57,927 nt of DNA, from NCBI GenBank assembly GCA_029210265.1, contig JARGNP010000015.1:1-57927 (forward strand). The letters run 5' to 3'. Below the pieces are notes generated by a model. The model saw nothing but the letters and a program-made list of their open reading frames with translations, was not told the DNA's origin and did not search any database. Origin of the DNA: Legionellaceae bacterium. Lineage in GTDB: Bacteria; Pseudomonadota; Gammaproteobacteria; Legionellales; Legionellaceae. Positions within the stretch are counted from its first letter, which is position 1; every line of letters starts with the position of its first letter. Below are positions 16,807-25,695 of this stretch, piece after piece. The translations under genes were made by a program, and so were the position numbers.

Positions 16807-19685
16807 TCAACCGTCTCCTTATGTTTTATTCCTTTAATGCTATCGATAGGATGTTTTAATATTTCTTGTGCGGCAGCACCCGTGTGCCATGGAGCCACAC
16901 CCCGTGTTGATTCATACTTTCCTTTTTTAATCCCCTCTGCTTTCATCTGTTTTTGAACCTCATGTGCTTGTTGCATAGCGACTCCCTCTTTCCGTGTTTT
17001 GACTTGATTGCCCTGAATTGAATCAAGTGCGCGATGCTGCAATGCGCTTGCATCCGCTTGGTTTACACCCAGTCCGCTCGCGTGCTGTGATAGCTTTTGA
17101 CTCTCAGCATTGAACGAACCCTCAATCCCTGATGCGCGTGCTGCAACGTGTTCTTTGGCTTGTTGGTATTGCGCATCCACATGCTGCTCACCCTGTTGAT
17201 TCCCGTATTGCTCAATCAACTCATCTCGTTTTTGATGAATAAAGTCTTGTCCTAAGCTACCAAGTTTCTCCACACTTCGAACGTCACCTGGGTGACTGAA
17301 GAGCTCATCACGTTTGGCTTCACCCACTTGTGACGCGACATAAGCGGGGAACGCTTGGTCCATGTTTTCGGTGATGTTCGCGCCTTGATTTTCAACATAA
17401 CTCTTCGCGTCACTGATGCGTGCACTTCGAGACATGGAAGCATCCATGTTATGGCTAGCTGTCTCAGCTTGACGTAAATCAGCGCCCATTTGGTTGGATA
17501 AGCTTGCCCCTGTTGTTTTGGTGTCATCAAAATGATGGTTCTCCGTGAAGTTTTTAACGAAATTGAAAGCGTCACTGAAGTCTTGCGCATCACGTGAAGA
17601 GCTTGAACTATCAACACCATCATTCGACCTATCGCCACTTGTTGAGCTGCGGTCGGCTTTAAACCCAACGCCCGCACTTCCTTTAAACCCTGTTACAGCG
17701 CCCATGACTTTATTCGCAAGCCCTCGGTCGCCTGAGGCACCGAAATCACCATGTGCATTGGCCGAAGTCATCCGCGTGAATGCCTCATCAGTTGATATGC
17801 CCTCACGCTCAGCCACTTCATGTGCAATGTGTGACATGGTGGATATAGCCCGACTAAATTGACCCGAATCAGCTTCTGACACGCCATTGCCGAGTCGCAT
17901 GTCGTGACCGTTCAATTCTGAGAACTGCATGGCTTTGTGCGCAAAGTTCGAGAGTGAGCTTTGGAAGTTATGGTTTTCGTTTTCTGTAGTTTGCAAGCTA
18001 TCTTCCGCCGCCTGATTCAAGCTGCCATGAAGTCCTTGACTCATGTTCACGCCAACAGGTCCTCTGGTCATTCCAGGCGACGCATCAAACACCGTATCGC
18101 CACTGGCGGTTTGTGTTTTCAAAACGCCGGTAGGCATTTGCTCAGTACGCATGCCATGCATGTTCGTCCAATTGGAGTCATGCTTATTCGCTGAGAAATT
18201 ATTGCCTGATGTATTATGGAAGTTGGTTTGTCCAAGACTGAAGCTTGCATTCGCGGCCTCACTGGCTGTTGCCATGGAGGAACCTTGAATATGACTCATC
18301 ATCGAGGTCGAGAGGTGACTGAACGCTTCATTCAAACTCGACACCATGCCTTTAGCTAAAAAAGGAATCATGCACATCATGTAACCCGCAATACCTGATA
18401 TATCATGATGAAGCTCATCAATCTTATCGATATTCACCATCGAAATGGCGCCATGACCACTGGTTGAAGCACCTCCAACGCCGGTTTGTATGTAATTCAT
18501 CATGGCAAAAAGCACCGGCCAGAATTGAAGCTGCAAAAAGAACTGAAGGTAACCTTTGAACGTGCGCTCCCCGCCAGGCGTGGTGGACATCACCAAAACG
18601 ATGGGAAACATGCCAAACAAAAGCATCGTCAGCACGGCATGCATTTCAGGTAACAGCCATAACGCTTTCTCACCCATGATGGCCCATCCCCAGCGATGCT
18701 GCGCTTGGGATTTGCTGAACTGATTATTCACAATGCCTGCGGTGCTATCGGTGAACGCTTGATAATTTTTCATGCCATCATCCATGGCATTCATCATCAT
18801 GGTCTGCATGAAAATATCCGCTGAACTGTCCGTCATGGTTTGGTAATAATTAAAAGCAGAATTCAAATGGGTCTCAAACAGTTTTTCATAATGATTTTTA
18901 CAGCCGCCCGATGCTTTATCCTGTGTGCAGGTCTTGCCAAACAGATTGATACCAAAAAAATCGTAGGCGTTATGTATCTCTTTATCGAGCTTCGCTTTTA
19001 AACTGAACGCACCCTTGGGGCTTGCCGCTGTTTGACAGGTGACGATGGTTTTATTGACGCGCGTCATTCTTAAAGGTGACGCTTGCTTGCTGATAAGGTC
19101 CCAGATGTTTGAGCTTTGTTTCAGTTCGCGTAGGCTGTATTTGTCATTCATGCGAATATCGCCGACCACGCAGTTTTTAAAATAATCATCCATTTCTTGT
19201 TTCAAGTCTGGGTCGATGATACGAAAATCTCGGGCGGCTTGAACAAGCTTCGAGCCAAACAGCGCGCCCGTTTTGGTGTACTTTAAATCGCTGGGCAATG
19301 AAAAGAGTTCATCAAACATCTCAGCAAGACCAGCCCCCATCGATGTAACAAGACTTGCCGTCACCGCAAATACGACCGGAACATTAGCCACCTCATAGCC
19401 GCCTTGCTTAGACGTGTCGTAAATAAAGACCTCGGTTTTTGGGAGAATCAAGAGCTGAAACACCAGGACGTAAGCCATCACCCATTTGGCATAAATCATG
19501 GGGTCACGCTGCTTGATAAAACCAACGGACGCCATGATGATGCCCACCAAGGCCGTCATTTTTAAAAACCCAATGAACACCGCAAACGTTTTGTGTTCTG
19601 GGTTAGTGAAAGCAGCGACGGCATCGAGGATGTATTTAAAATACTCGCCAAAACTTAACACATGAATGGTAATTTGATTGCTCAT
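16803..19685 (-). CDS. traG: TraG mating-pair stabilisation protein
   Basis: The protein has 960 residues (938 in F). The N-terminal half is an inner-membrane protein with helices near 35-55, 68-85, 100-120, 330-375 and 400-480; its sequence runs from FGEYFKYILDAVAAF to the segment AGYMMCMIPFLAKG. The C-terminal half (after about 490) is a long, polar, Ser/Asn/Gln-rich periplasmic domain with coiled-coil stretches. This matches TraG, which works in pilus assembly through its N-terminal part and in mating-pair stabilisation and exclusion through its C-terminal part. It overlaps traH by 4 bases and the next membrane gene by 4 bases. Confidence 0.95.
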   Translation of the reverse strand: MSNQITIHVLSFGEYFKYILDAVAAFTNPEHKTFAVFIGFLKMTALVGIIMASVGFIKQRDPMIYAKWVMAYVLVFQLLILPKTEVFIYDTSKQGGYEVANVPVVFAVTASLVTSMGAGLAEMFDELFSLPSDLKYTKTGALFGSKLVQAARDFRIIDPDLKQEMDDYFKNCVVGDIRMNDKYSLRELKQSSNIWDLISKQASPLRMTRVNKTIVTCQTAASPKGAFSLKAKLDKEIHNAYDFFGINLFGKTCTQDKASGGCKNHYEKLFETHLNSAFNYYQTMTDSSADIFMQTMMMNAMDDGMKNYQAFTDSTAGIVNNQFSKSQAQHRWGWAIMGEKALWLLPEMHAVLTMLLFGMFPIVLVMSTTPGGERTFKGYLQFFLQLQFWPVLFAMMNYIQTGVGGASTSGHGAISMVNIDKIDELHHDISGIAGYMMCMIPFLAKGMVSSLNEAFSHLSTSMMSHIQGSSMATASEAANASFSLGQTNFHNTSGNNFSANKHDSNWTNMHGMRTEQMPTGVLKTQTASGDTVFDASPGMTRGPVGVNMSQGLHGSLNQAAEDSLQTTENENHNFQSSLSNFAHKAMQFSELNGHDMRLGNGVSEADSGQFSRAISTMSHIAHEVAEREGISTDEAFTRMTSANAHGDFGASGDRGLANKVMGAVTGFKGSAGVGFKADRSSTSGDRSNDGVDSSSSSRDAQDFSDAFNFVKNFTENHHFDDTKTTGASLSNQMGADLRQAETASHNMDASMSRSARISDAKSYVENQGANITENMDQAFPAYVASQVGEAKRDELFSHPGDVRSVEKLGSLGQDFIHQKRDELIEQYGNQQGEQHVDAQYQQAKEHVAARASGIEGSFNAESQKLSQHASGLGVNQADASALQHRALDSIQGNQVKTRKEGVAMQQAHEVQKQMKAEGIKKGKYESTRGVAPWHTGAAAQEILKHPIDSIKGIKHKETVE

Positions 19686-21040
19686 GATAATGCTCCAAGA
19701 CCTGATGCCAGCTGTTTCTCAACGCGTGCCACGTTTTCGATAAGTTCAAGTTTTTGTGTAAACTTACGCTCAACATCCGGCTCTAGCCGAGATACCTGCG
19801 TCATCGCCACTTCAATGCGCTTACGTAAATCATCCATGATATCTTCAGGTAGGTTACTTCCGTGGGTCTCAACGCTCACGACTTGCAAGAGGTTCCTGAG
19901 ATAATTTTGCAAAATATCCGTTGCAATCAGCGAAGAATAGGCTTCGATATCAGCCGCGGTTGCACCATACTGCGTGCTGTTTAAGACCGTCAAAAACTTC
20001 ATGATAGGCAGCGGTGTCATCGCAAGAAAGCTCACCTCTTGCGACGTAGGCGCACCATCTTCCCGGAGTTTTTGGTCAATCCCTTGAATAAGTTTTCGCA
20101 CCTTACCGGTTAGAGACTGCTCTTCGCTGATAGTAATCGACTTAAGTCCGACACCTAAGCATTTGTCTTTGCTATCACATCCCCATATTTTCGCGTCCGC
20201 GCCCGGTGTTCCTAGGAGCTTCTGAACCAACCCACCGCCTTCAAGCAAGGATGGTACTTGTGTGACCTTACCTTCTTTATCAATAATGATGCTTCCGGTT
20301 AAGCTCATCATTAGCTCCGCAAGCTCCTGGCTGTTCGCGACAACACCTGCGTCACCGAGCAAAGACCAAACAAGGTTTTTATCAAGCACGATCTGTTTTT
20401 TATACTTATCATTTTGAGCCGCTTGCTCCATGCCTTCTTTACGCCCCACCCCTGAGCACTCCATGCGCGCCTTCACGTAATCACTGAGTGCGCCTTCTTT
20501 ACCCATGCGCTTTTGGTCATTACAAATCTTGTCTTGCGACGCGGCTGTTTTAGGCCAGAGACCACCTACGAGATTTTGTGCCATCTCACACGAGTTGATG
20601 CTGGTTTGGTTGACCTTTTGAGCTGTACTCTGCAGAAAATCACGTACGTTTTTAAGCTCAGGAATCGTCGTCGCAATCATAATATCTGCCGCGTAAGCGC
20701 CTGAGCTCGCCATCACCTGCTTTCCAAATTCAACGATTTTGTCACCACTGATGATGCTCATGCTGCCGGTCAGTAAATCGATGCCCGCGCATCCTGTTCG
20801 AGCCTCGGGTAAATCCAGCGTAACAAGCCGGTAGTTTCGTACCGGGGTGCGGGCGTACAGTGAGCCACCGCCATAAAATCCTGCGGCTTGCGACTGAAAG
20901 GCCTGGACGTTGGTGGTGTTGGATGCAAACCCGACATCATTAAAAAACCCATCCATATCGGCCGCAACACTTGCAAAAGCCGGGGTTTGGCCCAGCATCA
21001 AACAAAGACTGAGGCCGGTAACGAGCGCCTTCTTTTTCAT
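19682..21040 (-). CDS. traH: TraH pilus assembly protein
   Basis: The protein has 452 residues (458 in F) with a clear signal peptide (KKKALVTGLSLCLMLG... cleaved after AFA, about residue 23). It has the TraH block GCAGIDLLTGSMSII and NSCEMAQNLVGG, paired Cys residues, and a C-terminal coiled coil. TraH is periplasmic/outer-membrane associated and works with TraF and TraW in pilus extension and the F-specific assembly subcomplex. It overlaps trbB upstream and traG downstream by 4 bases each, so it is translationally coupled. Confidence 0.95.
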   Translation of the reverse strand: MKKKALVTGLSLCLMLGQTPAFASVAADMDGFFNDVGFASNTTNVQAFQSQAAGFYGGGSLYARTPVRNYRLVTLDLPEARTGCAGIDLLTGSMSIISGDKIVEFGKQVMASSGAYAADIMIATTIPELKNVRDFLQSTAQKVNQTSINSCEMAQNLVGGLWPKTAASQDKICNDQKRMGKEGALSDYVKARMECSGVGRKEGMEQAAQNDKYKKQIVLDKNLVWSLLGDAGVVANSQELAELMMSLTGSIIIDKEGKVTQVPSLLEGGGLVQKLLGTPGADAKIWGCDSKDKCLGVGLKSITISEEQSLTGKVRKLIQGIDQKLREDGAPTSQEVSFLAMTPLPIMKFLTVLNSTQYGATAADIEAYSSLIATDILQNYLRNLLQVVSVETHGSNLPEDIMDDLRKRIEVAMTQVSRLEPDVERKFTQKLELIENVARVEKQLASGLGALS

Positions 21041-21456
21041 GAAACACCTCGTGATTCATGTTCGATGATTTTAGGGATTAAAGTTTGCATTCGAAGCGCC
21101 AGTTCAGACTCGGACAGCGCACCCACCGACACCGGATAAAGCTCACCGGTTTTGTCATGCACGATAAAGAGTGCTGGGTAACGAATCTGCTCACCTTTAA
21201 ACGCCGCACTCACCAAATCTTGGGTCGCTGAATACACCTCTGGAAATTCCGGTAAGGGTTGGTCATCAAATGAATACGCCTCAATATCAGCGCCTGCATC
21301 GGTGGCCCATGCTTTTAAAACCGGAGCCTGCTTATGGCAGTGCGGACATGTGCTAGCAAAAAAGAACATGACTTTGTGGTCATCAAAGAACGCCGCTTGT
21401 GCGCTGCTGACAGCACCGAGTAAAAGTAAAAGCCCTGCTATCATCGATTTCATCAA
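21037..21456 (-). CDS. trbB: TrbB-like periplasmic thioredoxin
   Basis: The 139-residue protein has a signal peptide (cleaved after AQA, about residue 21) and a thioredoxin fold with active-site CPHC in FFASTCPHCHKQAPVLKAW. F TrbB is a DsbC-like disulfide isomerase acting on Cys-rich Tra proteins such as TraN, TraH and TraU. The gene lies between traF and traH with 4-base overlaps on both sides. Its partner TraF here lacks a CxxC pair in the matching position, as usual. Confidence 0.88.
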   Translation of the reverse strand: MMKSMIAGLLLLLGAVSSAQAAFFDDHKVMFFFASTCPHCHKQAPVLKAWATDAGADIEAYSFDDQPLPEFPEVYSATQDLVSAAFKGEQIRYPALFIVHDKTGELYPVSVGALSESELALRMQTLIPKIIEHESRGVS

Positions 21457-22199
21457 GAAACTCCTCGCACCTGCATCAGGCGCGCTGTTAACACATCTTG
21501 TGTGGTGAGCCCAAACGCCACAGGTCGCGTGACGTGAGATTTGGGGTTAACCAGCAAAATCGCTGGGAAATAACGCACGTTTAAACGTGCCGCGTGCCCT
21601 TGGTCTAATCGAGACCGAGGTAATTCAGGTGAGGGATCACCATCCACACTCACGGGCATCAACTCAAAACCAAACTTGTTGCAGAAGTCTTTTAAAATAG
21701 GGATTTGACGCCGGTCGTAAGGATTTTTTGAGCGGTAGAAAAACAAAAGCCCTGAGGTTTTAGCAAGCTTACGCAGGTGAGACACTTCTTCTTGGTGATG
21801 CACTTCATCGGTGATTTGTGTGCCGATGTTTGAAGTTGGGTGCGTCACACTGAAATCAAATTCCGGGTATTTGAGTAAAGCCTCTTGGTTTACTTGTTTG
21901 TGCCTACTTGCTTCACGTAACCAATAATCTTGAAGCGCCAAAAAGACACGTTCATCTTCCACGCTGTGTGTGAACCGAACCTTATGTAGGGCCTCCATCG
22001 TGTAGAAATGAAGAACCTTGTCTCGGTCGGTGTAGCTCAGTTGATTAAACGGCACGCCGCGTGGTTTTTCAGGCTTAGATACCGCATCTTTGGGCAGGTT
22101 ATACCATAAGAAACCCGGTGGTTTCCCAGCTGCCAGCGCGCCACGACTGCCAAGCAATGCACTGAGAAAAACAATCAAAAACGCGCTTCGCTTAATCAT
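21453..22199 (-). CDS. traF: TraF pilus assembly protein
   Basis: The start is placed at the ATG at 22199, which gives MIKRSAFLIVFLSALLGSRG..., a normal signal peptide, and 248 residues, the size of F TraF (247). A longer frame to 22265 would bury the signal peptide. The protein has the TraF features FLWYNLP after the signal peptide and a thioredoxin-like C-terminal domain (LLFFYRSKNPYDRRQIPILKDF) without a CxxC pair. It overlaps the traN stop by 8 bases and trbB by 4. Confidence 0.93.
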   Translation of the reverse strand: MIKRSAFLIVFLSALLGSRGALAAGKPPGFLWYNLPKDAVSKPEKPRGVPFNQLSYTDRDKVLHFYTMEALHKVRFTHSVEDERVFLALQDYWLREASRHKQVNQEALLKYPEFDFSVTHPTSNIGTQITDEVHHQEEVSHLRKLAKTSGLLFFYRSKNPYDRRQIPILKDFCNKFGFELMPVSVDGDPSPELPRSRLDQGHAARLNVRYFPAILLVNPKSHVTRPVAFGLTTQDVLTARLMQVRGVS

Positions 22200-23148
22200 G
22201 CGCCACCCCTTGGTCGTAAAGCTTACTTGCATGGGAGGTATTGCCTGCATCCAGTGATGTGTCACTTGGTGTTTTTGTTCGGCTCGTAAACCCCTCGGTC
22301 AGCGACGTTAAGTTCAGTGCGCTGAAATTAATGCGGCCTATCTCTTCAGGGGTAAGTCCTCGGCAGTTGGGGTATTTAGGGTTGCCAAACGAGATGTTGA
22401 GCTGCCCTAACCTCCCTTGAATTTGAACAATGCCTGCAAGTTTCGTTGGGAAGACGCAGTGCATATGATGCTTATGCCCGGCTTTGTGTCTCTTATAGCT
22501 CCCAAGGTACACCACGCGCCCTTCGAGTTTGGCGCGTTGCAGCTCTTGCAGGTCGTTAGGACAATTCACCAACCACTCAAGTGGGCCGCTACCCGTGCAG
22601 CAATCATGAAGACCTAAAGGCAGTGATTTACACTGCTGCGCAGCACCAGAGAACACTTTCGCCTCAGTACTTTGGGCTTGATTCAACGCGGCATCTTCAG
22701 CCGTCCCCGCAAGCGTACCGAGCGATGTTAGCCCTTCACCGACGTCATTGCTTTCCTCGGCAACGGTTTTATCACACGAACCGTCAGCACAAGGTATATC
22801 GCTGGGAGCCTCAGCATCATCTTTGATTAAATACTCACCGCGCGCGGTCTCTTGTGAGATATCAGGCCTCACCTCAGTTTCATGCTTACGCCCTTCTTGC
22901 ATAGTAAAGCGTGCGGTTTGGTCTTGTTGGACGCGTGATGACGCCTCCGCCTGCAATGCGCTCATGCTACCGGTTTGGTTAGGGTTTGTTTTGACCTCAA
23001 CGGGCGCTCCTGTGAAGTAAGGCAGGCTTGCGTCGGGACGAAAGGCGCGCAGGTTTTGCAACGCTGCGTCACGTGCTTTTAACGGGTCAACCGCGCCTGC
23101 GTGAGACATGCCACTGATAAGCAAAAGTAGGGGTAGAAGACGCTTCAT
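22192..23148 (-). CDS. traN: TraN-like mating-pair stabilisation adhesin, short form
   Basis: The start at 23148 overlaps the trbC stop as ATGA and gives MKRLLPLLLLISG, a proper signal peptide; 318 residues result. The Cys-rich block (IPCADGSCDKT, QQCKSLPLGLHDCCTGSG, VNCPND, HHMHCVFPTKLAGIVQIQGRLGQLNISFG) is the TraN core. F TraN has 602 residues, so the receptor-binding tip domain appears to be absent or much reduced, as in some shorter TraN groups. TraN sits in the donor outer membrane and contacts a recipient surface protein. Order trbC-traN-traF matches F. Confidence 0.9.
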   Translation of the reverse strand: MKRLLPLLLLISGMSHAGAVDPLKARDAALQNLRAFRPDASLPYFTGAPVEVKTNPNQTGSMSALQAEASSRVQQDQTARFTMQEGRKHETEVRPDISQETARGEYLIKDDAEAPSDIPCADGSCDKTVAEESNDVGEGLTSLGTLAGTAEDAALNQAQSTEAKVFSGAAQQCKSLPLGLHDCCTGSGPLEWLVNCPNDLQELQRAKLEGRVVYLGSYKRHKAGHKHHMHCVFPTKLAGIVQIQGRLGQLNISFGNPKYPNCRGLTPEEIGRINFSALNLTSLTEGFTSRTKTPSDTSLDAGNTSHASKLYDQGVAHD

Positions 23149-23585
23149 CGTGCACCTTCCGAGCTTTCTGATGCTCGCGAACAAGCGCCATGATAAGTGA
23201 TGCGATTCAAACCTTCGGTCAATGTTCGTGTGCCGTAAATCACATCAAAGCAATCACCGGTGTCCACAACCAAAGCGGGGACTTGGGTGATGTTATAGCG
23301 CTCAAACGCTGTAGGGTCGATTTGAAGGGATAAGTCGGGTACGCGTTCTGCGAGTGCTGCAATCCTCGCGATGGTGTCCGGCATAGAATCATGGACAAGA
23401 CCATTGAGGTTTGCGGGGATGTGTAGGCGCGCGCTTTCGGTCAGTGTTTCTTCTAGAAGACGCTCGGGCATCGAGAAGCTCACAAAGACTTGTGAGTCTG
23501 CAAAAAGTGGTCCTGCGCTCATCATGGAAGCCACGATGAGGCAGGCGCGCATAGTATAACTTAACGTAGTTTTATAAGAAAACAC
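23145..23585 (-). CDS. trbC: TrbC pilus assembly protein (F-type)
   Basis: The 146-residue protein starts at GTG (23585), with GGAGG about 10 bases ahead, and overlaps the traU end. An N-terminal signal sequence is cleaved after LFA (about residue 29), followed by VFVSFSMPERLLEETL and the typical QIDPTAFERYNITQVPALVV. F-type TrbC is a periplasmic protein that forms a subcomplex with TraW; in some plasmids the two are fused. An alternative start at the ATG at 23552 would shorten the signal peptide and has no good ribosome site. Confidence 0.92.
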   Translation of the reverse strand: MFSYKTTLSYTMRACLIVASMMSAGPLFADSQVFVSFSMPERLLEETLTESARLHIPANLNGLVHDSMPDTIARIAALAERVPDLSLQIDPTAFERYNITQVPALVVDTGDCFDVIYGTRTLTEGLNRITYHGACSRASESSEGAR

Positions 23586-24648
23586 AGTTTCTTTTCCTCC
23601 AAACTAAAAACCCATATTGGTCTGGGGTATGCGGCTTAATCTTGCCCGCTTCCCAGGTTAAGGTGCTGTGACCGGAGGGGTAGCAGTGCTTGCCATCCGG
23701 CACTTGATTCACCATTTCATAGCGGTAACGTGATTTAGGGGTCACCATCAGATGTTTCTCGCGGCAGGTGCTTTGTGAAAGTAATTTATTCTGACTACCC
23801 CCAATGTTCGCAACGCCTTCCGTGCCGGAGTCTTTAATCAGAAACTCTCGGTGCAACTTAAAGTTCATGCGCTCAGTGAGTAAAAGTGCGGTTTGGACCG
23901 GGGATATCGGCGCATTCACATGACCCGTTAAAGGGAAGTAACTGCCTTGCGCACCCGCGCACCAAAAAAGACTATCCAAGGGCTTATTAGCCAAGGTGGA
24001 TGAAAGACTGTCTGCGGCGCATGCGCTCGCCGCCGCCACGTTACCAAACACAGCCGCCTCAGGATTCAAAACAAAACTCATCTCGGAATCACGCCAGGTG
24101 GGGTCAAGCTCAGTTAGGTACGCCACATCAAACTCCCCGCCTTGAAAACACCCGGCCGAGGTAATCAGGTTAAGCCAAGAAATCAGAGGGTATTTGTACC
24201 AGTGCACATGGTAAAAGGCGCTTGATAAACCGTCATCCATGTATTGACGCCCGCCACGCATACTTTTCATCCCCAGGTTTAAACGATGCCCACCGAGATT
24301 GACTAAGCAATACGGGGTGTCCGTCACTTCAGCCAAAGCTGAAGGCTCCCAATACCCAATATTAAGGCCGTAGCGTTGTCCAATGCTGGACGGGCATGAG
24401 CCGACGGGTGAGGTCGCGTTATCGGTATCTTGCAACGGGATACCTAACCCCATTCTTTTACCTTTAACGACGGCACCTTTGCCGATGGTCAGAGGAAAAA
24501 GGCATGACCAGCACACATCTTTCACCGGATTCACAAAATGACCGGTGCAGGTTGCTGAGGCATGCGATGGACTTACGGTAAGCATCATACCGATGAAGCA
24601 CAGGCCGACCGAGGTGAGCTGTTTGATGGATAATATTTTAGTACGCAT
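23572..24648 (-). CDS. traU: TraU mating-pair stabilisation protein
   Basis: The start at 24648 gives MRTKILSIKQLTSVG..., a signal peptide, and 358 residues (330 in F). The TraU signature is present: CTGHFVNPVKDVCWSCLFPLTIG, DTPYCLVNLGGHRLNLGM, HVHWYKYPLISWLN and LTELDPTWRDSEMSFVLNPEAAVFGN, with many conserved Cys. TraU is periplasmic and needed mainly for DNA transfer rather than pilus formation. It overlaps traW by 11 bases and trbC by 14. Confidence 0.95.
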   Translation of the reverse strand: MRTKILSIKQLTSVGLCFIGMMLTVSPSHASATCTGHFVNPVKDVCWSCLFPLTIGKGAVVKGKRMGLGIPLQDTDNATSPVGSCPSSIGQRYGLNIGYWEPSALAEVTDTPYCLVNLGGHRLNLGMKSMRGGRQYMDDGLSSAFYHVHWYKYPLISWLNLITSAGCFQGGEFDVAYLTELDPTWRDSEMSFVLNPEAAVFGNVAAASACAADSLSSTLANKPLDSLFWCAGAQGSYFPLTGHVNAPISPVQTALLLTERMNFKLHREFLIKDSGTEGVANIGGSQNKLLSQSTCREKHLMVTPKSRYRYEMVNQVPDGKHCYPSGHSTLTWEAGKIKPHTPDQYGFLVWRKRNCVFL

Positions 24649-25303
24649 AACCACCCGCCTTAAGATTAATCTCATCAATACGTAACGTGGCACCCTCGCG
24701 CGTGACTTCAGCGGGCACGTGCGTTACATGGAGCTTCTGGGTAATACGCCCACCTTGGTCAAAGAAAATTTCAGTGTTCAGGGCACGTTCCGCATCGCCG
24801 ATATCTCCTGCGGTTAAAATAACCTTGGTGTTTTTGCGGAGTGTGTGCTGCGCCCACTGAATTTGGTCCTTGTCATCGGCGTTCAGAAAAATCCAGTGCG
24901 GTTGGTACTGCGGCATATGACTTAGGGCATTGACCTGCGTGCCAGCACGCATCAAGACGCGACCCTGGTGGTCCCTGATGTCTTGCCCAAGTGTGGTCGA
25001 TGGATAATAACGATGCGTACGTGCTTGTGTGGCGCGTGGCAGGTTTAAAGACGTTGGGCGATGCGCATGCTCGTTCACTTGACTGACCCAGCGCGCCTCG
25101 ATTTCACCAAGCGTGCCTTCTTCCTCGAACTGCTTTAGACGTGATTCAATCAAGCTCAAGAAACTACGCTCAGCCACAGGAAAGGTCTCACCGATGACAC
25201 CCAGCGAGGACGCCTGCGCGGTAAAAGACAGCCCCAGAAGACTGATAGCCAAAACACAGCGTTGAACCGTTTGTGAACCGTTCTTTAGGTAACACGTCCT
25301 CAT
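24638..25303 (-). CDS. traW: TraW pilus assembly protein
   Basis: The 221-residue protein has a signal peptide (cleaved after AQA, about residue 31), followed by the TraW opening SLGVIGETFPVAERSFLSLI. The C-terminal half carries the TraW signature WIFLNADDKDQIQWA and FFDQGGRIT. F TraW (210 residues) is periplasmic, binds TrbC and is needed for pilus extension. It overlaps trbI by 4 bases and traU by 11. Confidence 0.94.
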   Translation of the reverse strand: MRTCYLKNGSQTVQRCVLAISLLGLSFTAQASSLGVIGETFPVAERSFLSLIESRLKQFEEEGTLGEIEARWVSQVNEHAHRPTSLNLPRATQARTHRYYPSTTLGQDIRDHQGRVLMRAGTQVNALSHMPQYQPHWIFLNADDKDQIQWAQHTLRKNTKVILTAGDIGDAERALNTEIFFDQGGRITQKLHVTHVPAEVTREGATLRIDEINLKAGGYAY

Positions 25304-25695
25304 GATGATTTCCGCATATGGATGGCGATGAGCTTCTCAATTTCTTGGGTTGCATCCCGACCACCCGCAACAACATTTTTTTGCATCATCACGAGCGCGT
25401 GGTGTTTCGCTGCATAATCCCGAAGCGCCTCATGCACGGCTTTTTTGAAGGCGTCGGTTTTGACGCGAATCATCTCGTCCGACAACGTATACTGACTGAG
25501 CTGCGTAACAAATTGCTGATTAATCACATCTTGATTGAAGGTCACAACAGTCGAGCCCTTTTCTGAAAGACTCGCATGCATGCCCCATAAGAGGCACACC
25601 ATGATGGGAAGGCAAGACAAGGCTGTCCATTTGCGATCGACCTGCTTTGACGTGCGCTCATAAAGTCCTCGCACAGCTGATAAATTCATCGGCAT
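25300..25695 (-). CDS. trbI: TrbI pilus-associated inner-membrane protein (F-type)
   Basis: The 131-residue protein has one N-terminal membrane helix (ALSCLPIMVCLLWGMHA, about 25-41) and a periplasmic tail with the TrbI pattern VVTFNQDVINQQFVTQL and a helical Lys-rich end. F TrbI (128 residues) influences pilus length and retraction. Its start overlaps the traC stop as TAATG. This F TrbI is unrelated to the P-type (VirB10-like) TrbI. Confidence 0.88.
   Translation of the reverse strand: MPMNLSAVRGLYERTSKQVDRKWTALSCLPIMVCLLWGMHASLSEKGSTVVTFNQDVINQQFVTQLSQYTLSDEMIRVKTDAFKKAVHEALRDYAAKHHALVMMQKNVVAGGRDATQEIEKLIAIHMRKSS

Noticed and set aside
17252-17677. 141-residue frame inside traG
   Set aside because: Shadow frame of the traG C-terminal region on the same strand; no ribosome site or family features.
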